NCBI RefSeq assembly: GCF_016584085.1
Contig: NZ_NRSJ01000040.1
Location: forward strand, 1 to 47,972
Reading direction: 5' to 3'
DNA length: 47,972 nt
DNA from: Halochromatium glycolicum
GTDB lineage: Bacteria > Pseudomonadota > Gammaproteobacteria > Chromatiales > Chromatiaceae
Made by a program: the position numbers and the translations under genes. The notes below the pieces were generated by a model, which had not been told where the DNA came from, made no database searches, and worked only from the letters and a program-made list of their open reading frames with translations. Shown here piece by piece: positions 25,368 through 34,692 of the stretch. Positions within the stretch are counted from its first letter, which is position 1, and every line of letters begins with the position of its first letter.

Positions 25368-27056
25368 TCACTCGCCGCTGGCGCGGCGAAGCTCAAATAG
25401 GTGGATTTGCACTGCGCCGTTCTCGGCCTTGAGTGTCCAGTCCACGCCGCTCGGGTCCAGAGCTGCTACTGGCTGAACCAGCTCGGACCAGCCTTCGTCC
25501 GTGGAGTCGAGGTGCATCAGGATCGGTGTTGACGGGCCGGTGACCCGGAGCAGGAGTCCCAGCTCTGAGGACGCCGTATCATCCCTCGCGTCTGCTGCGT
25601 CGCTCTCCGTTGCCAGGCTCAGCCCGGCGGGCGGCTTAATCGGCAGCGTTGATACTGCTGCCGGATCCGCAGGTTTGGCGACGACCCGAATCTCCACACC
25701 GGTGGCCTCGGGCAAGCTCGCCAGTAAGGTCGGATTGATGTGCAGCCGAATCTCGTCGCCGGCTTGGATGACGCGGGACCACACCCCGTATCGCGCGTCC
25801 TCGTCTTCTCCGAGGTTCGCGCTCGTAGGGAGCCAATCGGTGTATCCAGGCGCTTGCCCCGCGTTTTCCGCCTGGATCAAGAACTCGTAGTCGCCACGCA
25901 GATACTCTCCGTCGCGGAATGCAATCCAACCGCCTGGCGCCAGGTCCGGCCGACCCAGGGTGCCGGCGTATCGGCTCGTGAATGCGCGGGTTTTTGCGAA
26001 TGCTTCAGCAGGTTCCTCTGCCCGCAGGTCGGGGGCGTACTCGGCTACGATCGAGGCTCCGAGCTGGAGGTCGCCAAGGTGTCGCCAGTAATGCCACTGC
26101 TCAGCCGACATCGGCGGGACATTATAGCGTTGCTTATGGTTAACTGCGGCGCTCCACGGCTCCGCATAGCATGGGCGGTTGCCTGCGGCGCAGAACCTTC
26201 GAAAGAACTCGTATTGCTCTTCTTGGCCAAGCGTGAACGGTTCTGGCTCGCTCGAAGTGTGAAAGACACCAATACGGTTGTCTCCTTGCAGCATGTTGGC
26301 GTAATCATCGCTTGCGTCTTGACGCGCGCGCATATAGACGGTAGTTATTGGTTTGTCGCTCCCGCGGTAGCCGAATGCGTCCAGGTAGAACCCTTCCACA
26401 GCTCTGCGATAGGCGTCGACAGTCCCGAAGGTCCAGTCGGTGCCTGGTTCGACGCCAGCCGGTAAGTTCCACTGATCGGCGCTTCTGACCTTAGTAGGCA
26501 CGAGCCAATGTTCAGTGCCGATGGCATTGTAGTTCATGCGAATGCCCGCAACCGATTTCCGCAGGTCACTCCGTAAGACGAACTGTGCAAGCGCCTCAAC
26601 CATCCCCTGCATGGCGGAAAGATAAGCTGGGTGCCAATACATTGGCATTCCGGCTGGGTTATCGGTCTTACCGGCTATCGTTGCAAGCGCCCGATCAGCA
26701 AGCTGTGCGGGGGTCAGCCTCGGCACCGAGTCAACGAGCCAGTTAGGGTGTCTTCTTGCATTCACCTGGATCGTCGCCGTTAAGCCAGCAGCCGAGATCC
26801 GCCCAAGTTGGCGTTCGACAGGTTCCCAATCGAACTCGCCAGGCGCGTCAGGCTCGATGTCGCGCCACTGGACCATGACTTGCCCACCCGAGACGTGAGG
26901 CAGGGTGAGGTCTGAGGTAACGTGGCCAGGCCAGATCGCAAATACACCGGATGGTTGCGACTGGGCGCTGATTGGGGCCACAACGATGCACGCTGTAAGC
27001 AGCCATCTCAGGAGACGCATGTGGCGGAAGCGGGTACGGATCAATGATTCAGCCAT
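25368..27056 (-). CDS. Secreted glycoside-hydrolase-like (TIM-barrel) protein
   Basis: A 562-aa protein with a signal peptide (LLRWLLTACIVVAPISAQSQ). The N-terminal half looks like a clan GH-A barrel: MVQWRDIEPDAPGEFDWEPV is the type of segment seen in GH42/GH39-like enzymes, and Glu residues in NAIGTEHW (near 183) and CYAEPW (near 300) could be the acid/base and nucleophile. The C-terminal part is beta-rich. It may trim or release the polysaccharide in the periplasm or outside. Its first 16 bases overlap the end of the sulfotransferase gene upstream, so the two form a minus-strand operon. An internal Met at 27020 is an alternative start directly before the signal peptide. Substrate unknown. 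Confidence 0.6.
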   Translation of the reverse strand: MAESLIRTRFRHMRLLRWLLTACIVVAPISAQSQPSGVFAIWPGHVTSDLTLPHVSGGQVMVQWRDIEPDAPGEFDWEPVERQLGRISAAGLTATIQVNARRHPNWLVDSVPRLTPAQLADRALATIAGKTDNPAGMPMYWHPAYLSAMQGMVEALAQFVLRSDLRKSVAGIRMNYNAIGTEHWLVPTKVRSADQWNLPAGVEPGTDWTFGTVDAYRRAVEGFYLDAFGYRGSDKPITTVYMRARQDASDDYANMLQGDNRIGVFHTSSEPEPFTLGQEEQYEFFRRFCAAGNRPCYAEPWSAAVNHKQRYNVPPMSAEQWHYWRHLGDLQLGASIVAEYAPDLRAEEPAEAFAKTRAFTSRYAGTLGRPDLAPGGWIAFRDGEYLRGDYEFLIQAENAGQAPGYTDWLPTSANLGEDEDARYGVWSRVIQAGDEIRLHINPTLLASLPEATGVEIRVVAKPADPAAVSTLPIKPPAGLSLATESDAADARDDTASSELGLLLRVTGPSTPILMHLDSTDEGWSELVQPVAALDPSGVDWTLKAENGAVQIHLFELRRASGE

Positions 27057-28030
27057 GGCGGGAGCTTCAGGGAGGGAAAGCGGGTACTGAGCAGATGTCG
27101 CAGCTCAGCATTTGGGGTGTCGTAAACGGCAGTGAGGCGTTCGATTAGTTCAGGCGCAATCGATGAGCCCGCGCCCGCAGTGAACGAGGTGCGTTGCTCG
27201 TTTAGTCTTTCGTAGAGAGAGCGCAGCGTGCGCTTTAGAGCTGGGCGCTCAACCAGCCAAGGTTCAAACCGTTGATTGAATCGATGCGCCAGCTTCTGCA
27301 GGCGCCGGAAGCGATGCTCGCGCGTTCTGTTCTCGACTGTGAACGTATAGTTGGTGTAGAAGCCAGGGTCAACTTCGAGCCAAGTTGCTAGCCGCACACA
27401 GAGGTGGCGGGAGTCGTCGCGCAGTTCGTCGAACGAACAGATAAAAATCGCCTCTGGCGGAAACCTTATTAGGTATTCCGAAATTTTCGGTGCGTAGTAG
27501 CCGCGCTGAAACTGCAGCCAGGCGTTTCGCGCAACACCCGGTTCCTTCGGCTCCGTGCCGCTGGCAGCGGCCTCGACCAGTTCCACGTAGCGCGGGATTG
27601 GCAGCTTAGCTACATCGTCCTTGTATAGGTTTTGACGGTTGGTGCGCCAATAGGAGAGCAGCCGACTGGCCGGTTCGCGCAGCATCAGGATGAGCTTCGG
27701 GCGACCAAGACATCGTAGCAAGCGGTCCGCCACCGGACCACCGCCCATCAGGTAGCTAGGGCTCGCCTCAAGAAACGTTGTGGTCGCGGCGGTCGGGGCG
27801 CGGAACACCTGCCGGTATTGCGCCAGTAGCTCGTCCCCCTTGGCAGTCGGTTCGGCCAGAAAGAAGTCCGTCTCCTTGACGCGCGACGGGCATACGCTTG
27901 GATGGTCGGCAAGGTAGCGGAACAGAGAGGTCGTCCCGCACTTGTTCGCGCCGGCGATAATCGCGAACCCCAGGTCGTTGGATGGATCGGGGTGAGCGCC
28001 CTCGCGGAGGATGGTTGGATCTATCGCCAT
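27041..28030 (-). CDS. Sulfotransferase (NDST/Sulfotransfer_1 type)
   Basis: A 329-aa protein with a PAPS loop FAIIAGANKCGTTSLFRYL and a 3'-phosphate motif LILMLREPASRLLSYWR, the pattern of heparan-sulfate N-deacetylase/sulfotransferase-like enzymes. A Lys-Glu-Thr-Asp (KETDFF) stretch after the first motif matches the usual KETxFF/Y signature of that group. It is transcribed leftward with the secreted glycosidase-like gene, unlike the other four sulfotransferases. It probably adds sulfate to the EPS; regiospecificity is not readable. Confidence 0.87.
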   Translation of the reverse strand: MAIDPTILREGAHPDPSNDLGFAIIAGANKCGTTSLFRYLADHPSVCPSRVKETDFFLAEPTAKGDELLAQYRQVFRAPTAATTTFLEASPSYLMGGGPVADRLLRCLGRPKLILMLREPASRLLSYWRTNRQNLYKDDVAKLPIPRYVELVEAAASGTEPKEPGVARNAWLQFQRGYYAPKISEYLIRFPPEAIFICSFDELRDDSRHLCVRLATWLEVDPGFYTNYTFTVENRTREHRFRRLQKLAHRFNQRFEPWLVERPALKRTLRSLYERLNEQRTSFTAGAGSSIAPELIERLTAVYDTPNAELRHLLSTRFPSLKLPPWLNH

Positions 28031-28593
28031 ATCGGTCTTTCACACCTTACGGACTGCGTTCCACTCGTGCGATCCATGCCTTTTCCTAATAACCCCATTG
28101 TTTTAGCGGCTGCCGGGGCCAAGCAAGCCTGTGGTCGTCTAGACGCGACTGTTGAGCTAGCGGTCGAAGAGGCATAGCGCAAGAACGCTCGGGGCCACAG
28201 CTTGGCCGCGCGTCAAGCGTGGATAGAAAAGGGCATTCAGTCGAGTAAGGACACTGGGCACATGAAGTAACCCGGCTGCATAACAAGTAAAGACTAAGGG
28301 AGTATAGAGGCCAGAGTCAATTTACCGATGTGAAGTGGGCCCCAGAAACAGCACGGGCCGTCAACCTCGAGCGGCGGGAGGAAGTTGGCCCTGTTACGCC
28401 CTGGGTGCTGTGCCGTACGCAGCGCTCGTGGGTCTATCCTTCTAGGGCTTGTAACAAAGCGAAAAGCCGGCGTTGCAGTATCACCGCGATGGTGACAATG
28501 TCAGACACTTTGCTCGCGTGGATGCCTTCTGTGGTAAACTAAGCACCGCGCGTTATTCTCTGAGTGCTAAATCCGGCAAGAAGTGTTTCCGGC
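28031..28593. other. Divergent intergenic region before the GT/sulfotransferase run
   Basis: A 563-bp gap between leftward and rightward operons. No convincing gene. Apart from two overlapping dyads near 28481-28503 (listed), no clear promoter or riboswitch was recognised. Confidence 0.35.
28481..28503. promoter_or_regulatory. Overlapping dyads upstream of the glycosyltransferase operon
   Basis: TCACC-N5-GGTGA (28481-28495) overlaps TGACA-A-TGTCA (28493-28503). Both are exact inverted repeats. They lie about 100 bp before the first gene of the rightward operon and may be an operator; no regulator can be assigned. Confidence 0.3.
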
Positions 28594-29712
28594 ATGAAGA
28601 TCTGCTTCGTCGGCCTCGACAACTACCCGGTTTTGGCTCGGGCCAGGGCCGCAGGCTACATCGGGGGCGAGTCGGTGCAGCAGACGCTGCTTGCCCGCGG
28701 CTTCGCGGAGCTTGGCTGGGATGTCGCGACCGTGGTCAAGGACCACGGCCAGCCGGACGGCGAGGTCATCGATGGTATCCGCGTGTTGACTGCGTTCCGG
28801 CCGGGCGGCGGCGTTCCCGGGTTGCGCTTCGTGCACCCACGCATGACCGGCATCCTTGGTGCCTTGCGACGCGCCGATGCGGATGTCTACTACCAGTCCT
28901 GCGCCGGCGTCGCGACTGGTTATACGGCGTGGCACGCGCAGCGCACGGGCGGGCGATTTGTGTTCCGGGTGGCCCACGATACCGATTGCCGGCCGGGCGA
29001 GGAGCTGATCCCGTATGCCCGAGATCGCGCCATCTATCGTTGGGGCCTACGTCGGGCAAACTTGATCTCAGCCCAGAGCGAGCGCCAGGTCGCCGACCTT
29101 CAGGTCCACTACGGACTCGAGAGCATGATCTTCCCGATGTTGGTGCAGCTTCCGGAGCCTGCCGAGCTCGAGCAGCCGCGGGACATCGACGTCCTCTGGG
29201 TCAACAACCTACGCGACTTCAAACGACCGGAGCGGATGCTAGAGCTGGCTCGGCGAGTGCCATCTGTGAACTTCACGATGATCGGCGGTCCCTGTGCGGA
29301 CCATGAAGCCCTCTTTGAGCGGGTGCGGGCTGGCGCGGAATCCCTACCGAACCTCGATTTTCTTGGTTTCGTACCCTACCACGAGGTCAACCCCTACTAC
29401 GCCCGAGCGAAGCTCTTTGTGAATACGTCAGACTCCGAGGGATTCCCGAACTCGTTCCTGCAGGCCTGGGTGCGCGAGACTCCCGTCATCTCATTCTTCG
29501 ACCCCGACGGCCTGATCGCCCAGGCTGGGCTCGGTGCCGTCCCGGCCAATCTCGACGAGATGATCGCCTGCGTGGCCGACCTCCTTGGCGACACGGGCCG
29601 GCTCGCGTCGCTGGGTGCGGCCGCGCGTCGCTACGCGCTCGGTACGCATGCACCGACCGCGGTAGCCGCGGCCCACGCTCATGCCTTCGAGGCCCTTCGT
29701 GGTGATGTTTGA
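28594..29712 (+). CDS. Glycosyltransferase family 4 (GT-B)
   Basis: A protein of 372 aa. The N-terminal Rossmann start (MKICFVGLDNYPVLA) includes a glycine-rich acceptor-side loop (GYIGGESVQQTLLARG). The C-terminal donor domain has VLWVNNLRDFKRPERMLEL and the conserved E-x7-E region NTSDSEGFPNSFLQAW. It should retain a nucleotide-sugar donor and add one residue to the lipid-linked unit. I start it at the ATG at 28594 rather than an upstream GTG because it begins the Rossmann strand. It opens a run of six overlapping or abutting genes. Confidence 0.9.
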   Translation: MKICFVGLDNYPVLARARAAGYIGGESVQQTLLARGFAELGWDVATVVKDHGQPDGEVIDGIRVLTAFRPGGGVPGLRFVHPRMTGILGALRRADADVYYQSCAGVATGYTAWHAQRTGGRFVFRVAHDTDCRPGEELIPYARDRAIYRWGLRRANLISAQSERQVADLQVHYGLESMIFPMLVQLPEPAELEQPRDIDVLWVNNLRDFKRPERMLELARRVPSVNFTMIGGPCADHEALFERVRAGAESLPNLDFLGFVPYHEVNPYYARAKLFVNTSDSEGFPNSFLQAWVRETPVISFFDPDGLIAQAGLGAVPANLDEMIACVADLLGDTGRLASLGAAARRYALGTHAPTAVAAAHAHAFEALRGDV

Positions 29713-30883
29713 TGCCGCGCAACAGGAGGTCGTCGGGGGCCATGCGGACGACGGGCGCATCGCTGTCCTGCTGATCGTGCCATCGCTGCGCCGGGCCGGC
29801 GCCGAGACCCAGGTTGTTGACCTCGTTAACGCGCTGGACCCGGACCGCTTCGCGATCCACCTGTGTGCGTTCGAGGCCGATATCGCACTGCTCGAACGAG
29901 TCGCCGCTGACCGGGTGACGTTCCACCACCCTCGTCGACGCTCTAAGTATGACCTCGGGTACGTGCGCGCGATCGGCCGCATCATCGATGCCCACGCGAT
30001 CGAGGTTGTCCATTGTACGCTGCAGTTCTCGCTGCTCGTTGGCTGGCTGGCGCGGGGTTACGCTCGCCGGCGTCCTAGTCTGGTGGCGGCCCTACACACG
30101 ACCCTGAATCGTGGACGCAAGGAGGAGCTGCAGGACCGCCTGCTCTACCGCTGGCTGCTCCGGGCGGCTGCGCGGGTGATCTTCGTCTCTTCGATCCAGT
30201 CCGAATACTGGTGCCGCCGCTACCCATTCCTCGAGGACCGATCGACTATTGTCTACAATGGCATCGACCTCGCGGCCAAACCGGTCGATGCAGCTGGCAC
30301 GCTTGGCGCCTCGTTCCGGGCCGCCGCGGGAATTCCGGACGATGCCTTCGTCATTGCCTGCATCGCTGGTTTCCGGCCGGAAAAGGGCCACCGTTTTCTG
30401 ATCCAGGCATTGGCCGGGCTGCCGGAGGACTGCTACCTTCTGCTGGCCGGAGACGGCGAGACCCGGTCATTAATTGAGGGCGCGGTGTCGCGAGCGGGTC
30501 TGGGCGACCGGGTCCATTTCCTAGGCATCGTTGCTGACGTCTGGCCGGTGCTCGCCGCGGCGGATGTCTCGGTATTGGCGTCGACCGCGGTTGAGACCTT
30601 CTCCATAGCAATGCTGGAGTCGATGGCCGCGGGGCTGCCGATGGTGGCATCCCGAATCGGCGGTATGGAGGAGGCCGTCACCGACGGCGAGACCGGTTTG
30701 CTGCTGCCGCCGGGTAACACCGCTGCGCTACGCGACGCGTTGGTACTTCTCCACGGGGATCGGCACCTGGCACGGCGCATGGGCCAGGCCGGGCGCGCAC
30801 GCGTGGAACGCGACTTCACGGTGGAGCGGATGGCTCACACGACCGCGGCCGTGCTCGTCGAGGCGCGGGAGCAGGTCGCATGA
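29705..30883 (+). CDS. Glycosyltransferase family 4 (GT-B)
   Basis: A protein of 392 aa with the GT4 layout: N-terminal VLLIVPSLRRAGAETQVVDL, and C-terminal IACIAGFRPEKGHRFLIQAL, LLLAGDGETR and the E-x7-E motif STAVETFSIAMLESMAAG. Start 29705 overlaps the previous gene by 8 bp (an ATG at 29681 is an alternative), and its stop overlaps the next start (ATGA, 30880-30883), so translation is coupled on both sides. Donor unknown. Confidence 0.92.
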   Translation: MFDAAQQEVVGGHADDGRIAVLLIVPSLRRAGAETQVVDLVNALDPDRFAIHLCAFEADIALLERVAADRVTFHHPRRRSKYDLGYVRAIGRIIDAHAIEVVHCTLQFSLLVGWLARGYARRRPSLVAALHTTLNRGRKEELQDRLLYRWLLRAAARVIFVSSIQSEYWCRRYPFLEDRSTIVYNGIDLAAKPVDAAGTLGASFRAAAGIPDDAFVIACIAGFRPEKGHRFLIQALAGLPEDCYLLLAGDGETRSLIEGAVSRAGLGDRVHFLGIVADVWPVLAAADVSVLASTAVETFSIAMLESMAAGLPMVASRIGGMEEAVTDGETGLLLPPGNTAALRDALVLLHGDRHLARRMGQAGRARVERDFTVERMAHTTAAVLVEAREQVA

Positions 30884-31797
30884 GCGACTGCCTTGCACGG
30901 CCGATCTTCGTCATTGGCATGCCTCGCAGCGGCACGACGCTGGTCTTTGAACGGCTCGCGGGGATCCCGGGGTTGGGTTGGCTGTCGAACTACTCGGAGA
31001 TGGCGCCGGGGCAGCCTTGGCTGAACATTCTGCGCCCCTTGCTCGGTAGTCGCCTGCTGCGGTTAGAGGGGCGCAAACGGCAGTATGGCCGAACACTCCC
31101 TGGCAACCGCTATCTGCCCCAGCCGGTGGAGGCGTACGCATTTTGGGACCGCTGGGCACACCCAGACTTTTCGACCGACTTCCTCGTTGGGCAGAGCGCC
31201 GACAGGGCCCGACGTGAGGCAACGCGCGACGCTGTCCGACGCACGTTGCGCTGGCAGCGGCGCGAGCGGCTGATCACCAAGATCACGGGGCCTGGTCGAA
31301 TTGCGTTCCTAACGAGCATCTTCCCGGATGCCCGCTTCGTCCACGTGATTCGGGACGGGCGCCCGGTCGTCGACTCGCTGCTGCGGGTTGGATTCTGGGT
31401 GGCGAAGGGGGGTCTCGAGCGCCCATTTTGGCGCGGTGGCTTAGACCCAGCGGTGCTTGATGACTGGCGCCTCCATGGGTCGCGTCCGGCGGAACTGGCG
31501 GCCCTGCAATGGCTGCACGTGATCCGGGGTACCCGTGCCGAGGCAGGGGCGTTGCCGGCTGAGCAGTACGTCGAGTTGCGCTACGAGGACTTCATCGACG
31601 ATCAGGCCGGCCAGCTCAACCGTCTGGCTGGGCTGCTCGACCTCCCTGGCGCCGGTCTTGTTGATGAGCGTTCCCGGGCCCGTGAGGACGCCCGCGCCCG
31701 GATGAACGAGAAGTACCGAGATCACCTTGATCCCGAAACGATCCAGCGGATCACTCGTATCATGGGCCCTCTATTGAGCGAGCTTCACTATGTCTGA
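30880..31797 (+). CDS. Sulfotransferase family protein
   Basis: A 305-aa protein with a textbook PAPS loop (IFVIGMPRSGTTLVFERLA) and a 3'-phosphate motif RFVHVIRDGRPVVDSLLR. It is the fourth sulfotransferase and the one closest to the Sulfotransfer_3/protein-tyrosine-type consensus GxPRSGTT. It is wedged between two glycosyltransferases with overlaps at both ends (ATGA at 30880; 8 bp at 31790), which argues that sulfation is built into the same assembly programme. Acceptor sugar unknown. Confidence 0.9.
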   Translation: MSDCLARPIFVIGMPRSGTTLVFERLAGIPGLGWLSNYSEMAPGQPWLNILRPLLGSRLLRLEGRKRQYGRTLPGNRYLPQPVEAYAFWDRWAHPDFSTDFLVGQSADRARREATRDAVRRTLRWQRRERLITKITGPGRIAFLTSIFPDARFVHVIRDGRPVVDSLLRVGFWVAKGGLERPFWRGGLDPAVLDDWRLHGSRPAELAALQWLHVIRGTRAEAGALPAEQYVELRYEDFIDDQAGQLNRLAGLLDLPGAGLVDERSRAREDARARMNEKYRDHLDPETIQRITRIMGPLLSELHYV

Positions 31798-33025
31798 CAG
31801 ACGGAGTGACGCATCGCCCGGCACCCGCCCCTCGGCACGCGTCGCGATTCTGTATCCCGCTGACCCGGCCGGTGTGATACCAGGCGGGATCGATACGTTC
31901 ATCCGTGGTATTTTGCGCTGGACCCCGGCTGATATCCGGGTCGATCTGGTCGGCGTCTCGACTGACCCGGTCGCCCGGCCGCCCGGCCGCTGGACAGCCG
32001 TCAGCTGCGGCCGTAGCAGTTATCGCTTCTATCCGGTCGCGATGCTACCCGACCCGAGTCGTCGCGGGCGCGTTCCGCTGTCGGTGCGATTCATGCTCGG
32101 GCTGTTACGCTATCGGCCCCGGCTCGAGGTCGACATCCTTGAATTTCACCGGCTTGAACCACTCCTGCTGTACCTGCGTGATGGCCGGCCCAAGACTGCG
32201 GTAGTCCACCAGAACATGCAGATCTTGCGTGACAAAGACGCCGACATCCGCTGGAAGCACCTGCCGGCCCTGTATTTCGCGCTCCAGGATCTCATGGTAC
32301 CGCGGCTCTCAAACCTATTCACGGTGCGTGAGGATGCCGCGGCTTGGTATCGCGAGCGCTATCCCGCGCACGCCGATAAGGTCCATTTCATGCCGACTTG
32401 GGTCGACCCTGAAGTGTTCTGGGAGCCAAACGAAGCGACCCGCGCCCAACGCGCCGCGGGTCTGCGCCGGATATTCGGCTTTCCAGAGGCCGCCCGGGTG
32501 CTGATCTCGGTGGGACGACTCGACACTCAGAAAGATCCGTTGCTCCTGCTTCGCGCCTTCGCGGCGTTGACTGCCGACGATCCGACCCTCTGTCTCGTCT
32601 ACGTCGGCGACGGCGTGCTGCGCCCAGCGCTCAAGACGGCGATCGCTGAAACCGGGCTGGGCGACAGGGTGGTCCTGGCCGGACTGCGGCCTCAGTTGGA
32701 GATTGCGTCACTGCTGCAGGGTGCTGACCTGTTCACCTTATCCTCAGCCTATGAAGGCATGCCGATGTGCGTGCTGGAGGCGCTCGGCAGCGGGCTGCCG
32801 GTTGCCGCGACCGCGGTCGGCGAGGTTCCACGCGTAGTCCAGCCCGGGATCAACGGTGCCTTGGCCGCCGAGCGCACGCCCGAGGCACTGGCTACAGCGA
32901 TCCGGGCGGTACTCCGAGATACCTCGGCACTGCGTGGCGCCCCGTGCACCGCGGTTGCGGCGCAGTTCTCGCCGGCTGAAATGCTGAAGCCGGCGTTTGC
33001 GAACTGGCGGCGGCTCGCGGCATGA
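31790..33025 (+). CDS. Glycosyltransferase family 4 (GT-B)
   Basis: A 411-aa enzyme. N-terminal: VAILYPADPAGVIPGGIDTFI; C-terminal donor domain: LISVGRLDTQKDPLLLLRAF, LVYVGDGVLRPAL and the E-x7-E motif SSAYEGMPMCVLEALGSG. Strong GT4 signature. Translationally coupled to the sulfotransferase before it and to the GT26 enzyme after it (ATGA at 33022-33025). Donor and linkage not readable. Confidence 0.92.
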   Translation: MSDRRSDASPGTRPSARVAILYPADPAGVIPGGIDTFIRGILRWTPADIRVDLVGVSTDPVARPPGRWTAVSCGRSSYRFYPVAMLPDPSRRGRVPLSVRFMLGLLRYRPRLEVDILEFHRLEPLLLYLRDGRPKTAVVHQNMQILRDKDADIRWKHLPALYFALQDLMVPRLSNLFTVREDAAAWYRERYPAHADKVHFMPTWVDPEVFWEPNEATRAQRAAGLRRIFGFPEAARVLISVGRLDTQKDPLLLLRAFAALTADDPTLCLVYVGDGVLRPALKTAIAETGLGDRVVLAGLRPQLEIASLLQGADLFTLSSAYEGMPMCVLEALGSGLPVAATAVGEVPRVVQPGINGALAAERTPEALATAIRAVLRDTSALRGAPCTAVAAQFSPAEMLKPAFANWRRLAA

Positions 33026-33837
33026 GCGCCCGTCCAACACCGGCAGGGGTGGATATGCCCAGCTCCGGGACGATTCCGGAACGCTTCGACGTGCACGGCT
33101 GCCGGATCACGCGGACCACATTGGACCGCGCGGTATCGGCCGCGATCGCCCGGCGCGAGAGCGAAACGGGGGGGTACGCCTGCTTCGTCAACGTCCATGT
33201 TGCCGTGACCGCCCAAGGCAACGAGTCACTGCGCGCAGCGATCAACGAGTCCTGGTGCAGCTTTCCAGACGGTAAGCCGATCTACTGGGCCGGACGGGTT
33301 CAGAAGGGCGGGCCGCTCGGCAAAGTCTCGGGCCCCGATTTCCTGCCAGCCCTGCTGGCCGCACGAGCCGAACGCCCCCTGCGGCACTACTTCTACGGCT
33401 CCACCGAGTCCGTGCTGGAAGGTCTGCGCTCGCGTATTGGGCGCGACTTCCCGGAGGCCGTGGTTGTCGGGATGGAGTCGCCGCCGTTCCGCCCGTTGAG
33501 CGCGGTCGAGGTGGCCGAGACCCAGGCCAGGATCCGGGAGAGCGGCGCTGATTTCGTCTGGGTCGGTCTTGGCGCCCCGAAACAGGAACTTTGGATGGAA
33601 GCAAACTGGCAGGCTCTCGCGCCGGCTCTGCTGTTCGGGGTCGGCGCGGCATTCGATTTCCATGCCGGAGTTGTACAGCGAGCGCCGGCCTGGATGTGCA
33701 ATAGTGGACTCGAATGGCTGCATCGCCTGGCCACTGAACCCCGCCGGCTGTGGTGGCGCTATCTCACTACCAACTCGCGGTTCCTGTGGCTGACTCTGCG
33801 CGGCGCTGTCGGCCGTGGATTGCGCCCGGAGGACTGA
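33022..33837 (+). CDS. WecG/TagA/CpsF-family glycosyltransferase (GT26)
   Basis: A 271-aa enzyme with the GT26 pattern: CFVNVHVAVTAQGN, the donor-site SFPDGKPIYWAGR, HYFYGSTESVLEGL and the signature VWVGLGAPKQELWM, then GVGAAFDFHAG. Family members transfer ManNAc or ManNAcA-type sugars to GlcNAc-PP-undecaprenol as the second step after WecA/TagO. The WecA-like enzyme at 413 would supply that acceptor. Overlaps the preceding GT4 by 4 bp and directly abuts the next sulfotransferase. Confidence 0.92.
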   Translation: MSARPTPAGVDMPSSGTIPERFDVHGCRITRTTLDRAVSAAIARRESETGGYACFVNVHVAVTAQGNESLRAAINESWCSFPDGKPIYWAGRVQKGGPLGKVSGPDFLPALLAARAERPLRHYFYGSTESVLEGLRSRIGRDFPEAVVVGMESPPFRPLSAVEVAETQARIRESGADFVWVGLGAPKQELWMEANWQALAPALLFGVGAAFDFHAGVVQRAPAWMCNSGLEWLHRLATEPRRLWWRYLTTNSRFLWLTLRGAVGRGLRPED

Positions 33838-34692
33838 ATGGGGCTCCCACGCGACCGTACCTTGCTTGCCTTCGTTCACATCGAGAAGGCTGCCGGCACA
33901 ACGCTGATCCATGTACTGAGGCACAACTTCTTTCTACGCTACCTCGATGTGCGCCCGTATTCGCCTTCGCCTGAGCGAATCTTTAGAGCATCGGACCTGG
34001 CTTTGGCGCTGCGCATCAACCCGGGACTGGCCTGCATCGGGGGGCACTCCGTGCGGCCGTATTCGGACTTGGCCGAGGTGGTGCGCTCGGTGCGCTACGT
34101 AACCGTGCTGCGTGATCCGGTGCGCCGCTATGTCTCAATGTACCAATACTGGACTGAGATGCTCGGGAAGCAGATGACGTTTGAAGAATTTCTAAGCGAC
34201 CCCGAGACCCATGACTTTCAGACCCGCAAGATTGTTGGTCGCGCGGACGCTGCCGCGGCCGAACAGCTGCTCGCAGAGGAGTTTTTCCTCGTCGGCGTCG
34301 TCGAACGGTTGGACGAGTTCCTGATCCAACTCGGCGCCCGACTCGCACCGCGCCCTTTCGACGCCCGCTACCGGCTGCTGAACACCGCGCGGGAGCGCAA
34401 GGAACCGCGAAGTGAGGACTATGCCGAGACGCGGCGAGAAGCGATCGCCTCCGTCAATGCCCACGATCAGCGGCTCTATGCATTCGTGAACAACCATATT
34501 CTGCCGGCGCAGCGCGCGGGCTATGGGGGGACACTAGATCAAGACGTTGCTGCGTTCCAGCGGCACAACCGTGAGCACAGCGTGCCGATGACCCGGCGCT
34601 ACGCCGACTACATGGCGCGCAAGCTGTACTTTGAGCCCGTCACTGGCCTGGTTCGGCGCTACAATGGCATGGAATGGTACGGATCGTATTGA
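33838..34692 (+). CDS. Sulfotransferase (Sulfotransfer_2 type), paralogue of the one at 12756
   Basis: A 284-aa protein with PAPS loop FVHIEKAAGTTLIHVLRHNF and 3'-phosphate motif YVTVLRDPVRRYVSMYQYW. The order VRPYSPSPERIFRASDL, then GHSVRPYSDLAEVVRSVRY matches the enzyme at 12756 almost position for position, so the two are clear paralogues about 21 kb apart. It starts right after the stop of the GT26 gene and is the last gene of the overlapping run. The acceptor is unknown. Confidence 0.88.
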   Translation: MGLPRDRTLLAFVHIEKAAGTTLIHVLRHNFFLRYLDVRPYSPSPERIFRASDLALALRINPGLACIGGHSVRPYSDLAEVVRSVRYVTVLRDPVRRYVSMYQYWTEMLGKQMTFEEFLSDPETHDFQTRKIVGRADAAAAEQLLAEEFFLVGVVERLDEFLIQLGARLAPRPFDARYRLLNTARERKEPRSEDYAETRREAIASVNAHDQRLYAFVNNHILPAQRAGYGGTLDQDVAAFQRHNREHSVPMTRRYADYMARKLYFEPVTGLVRRYNGMEWYGSY

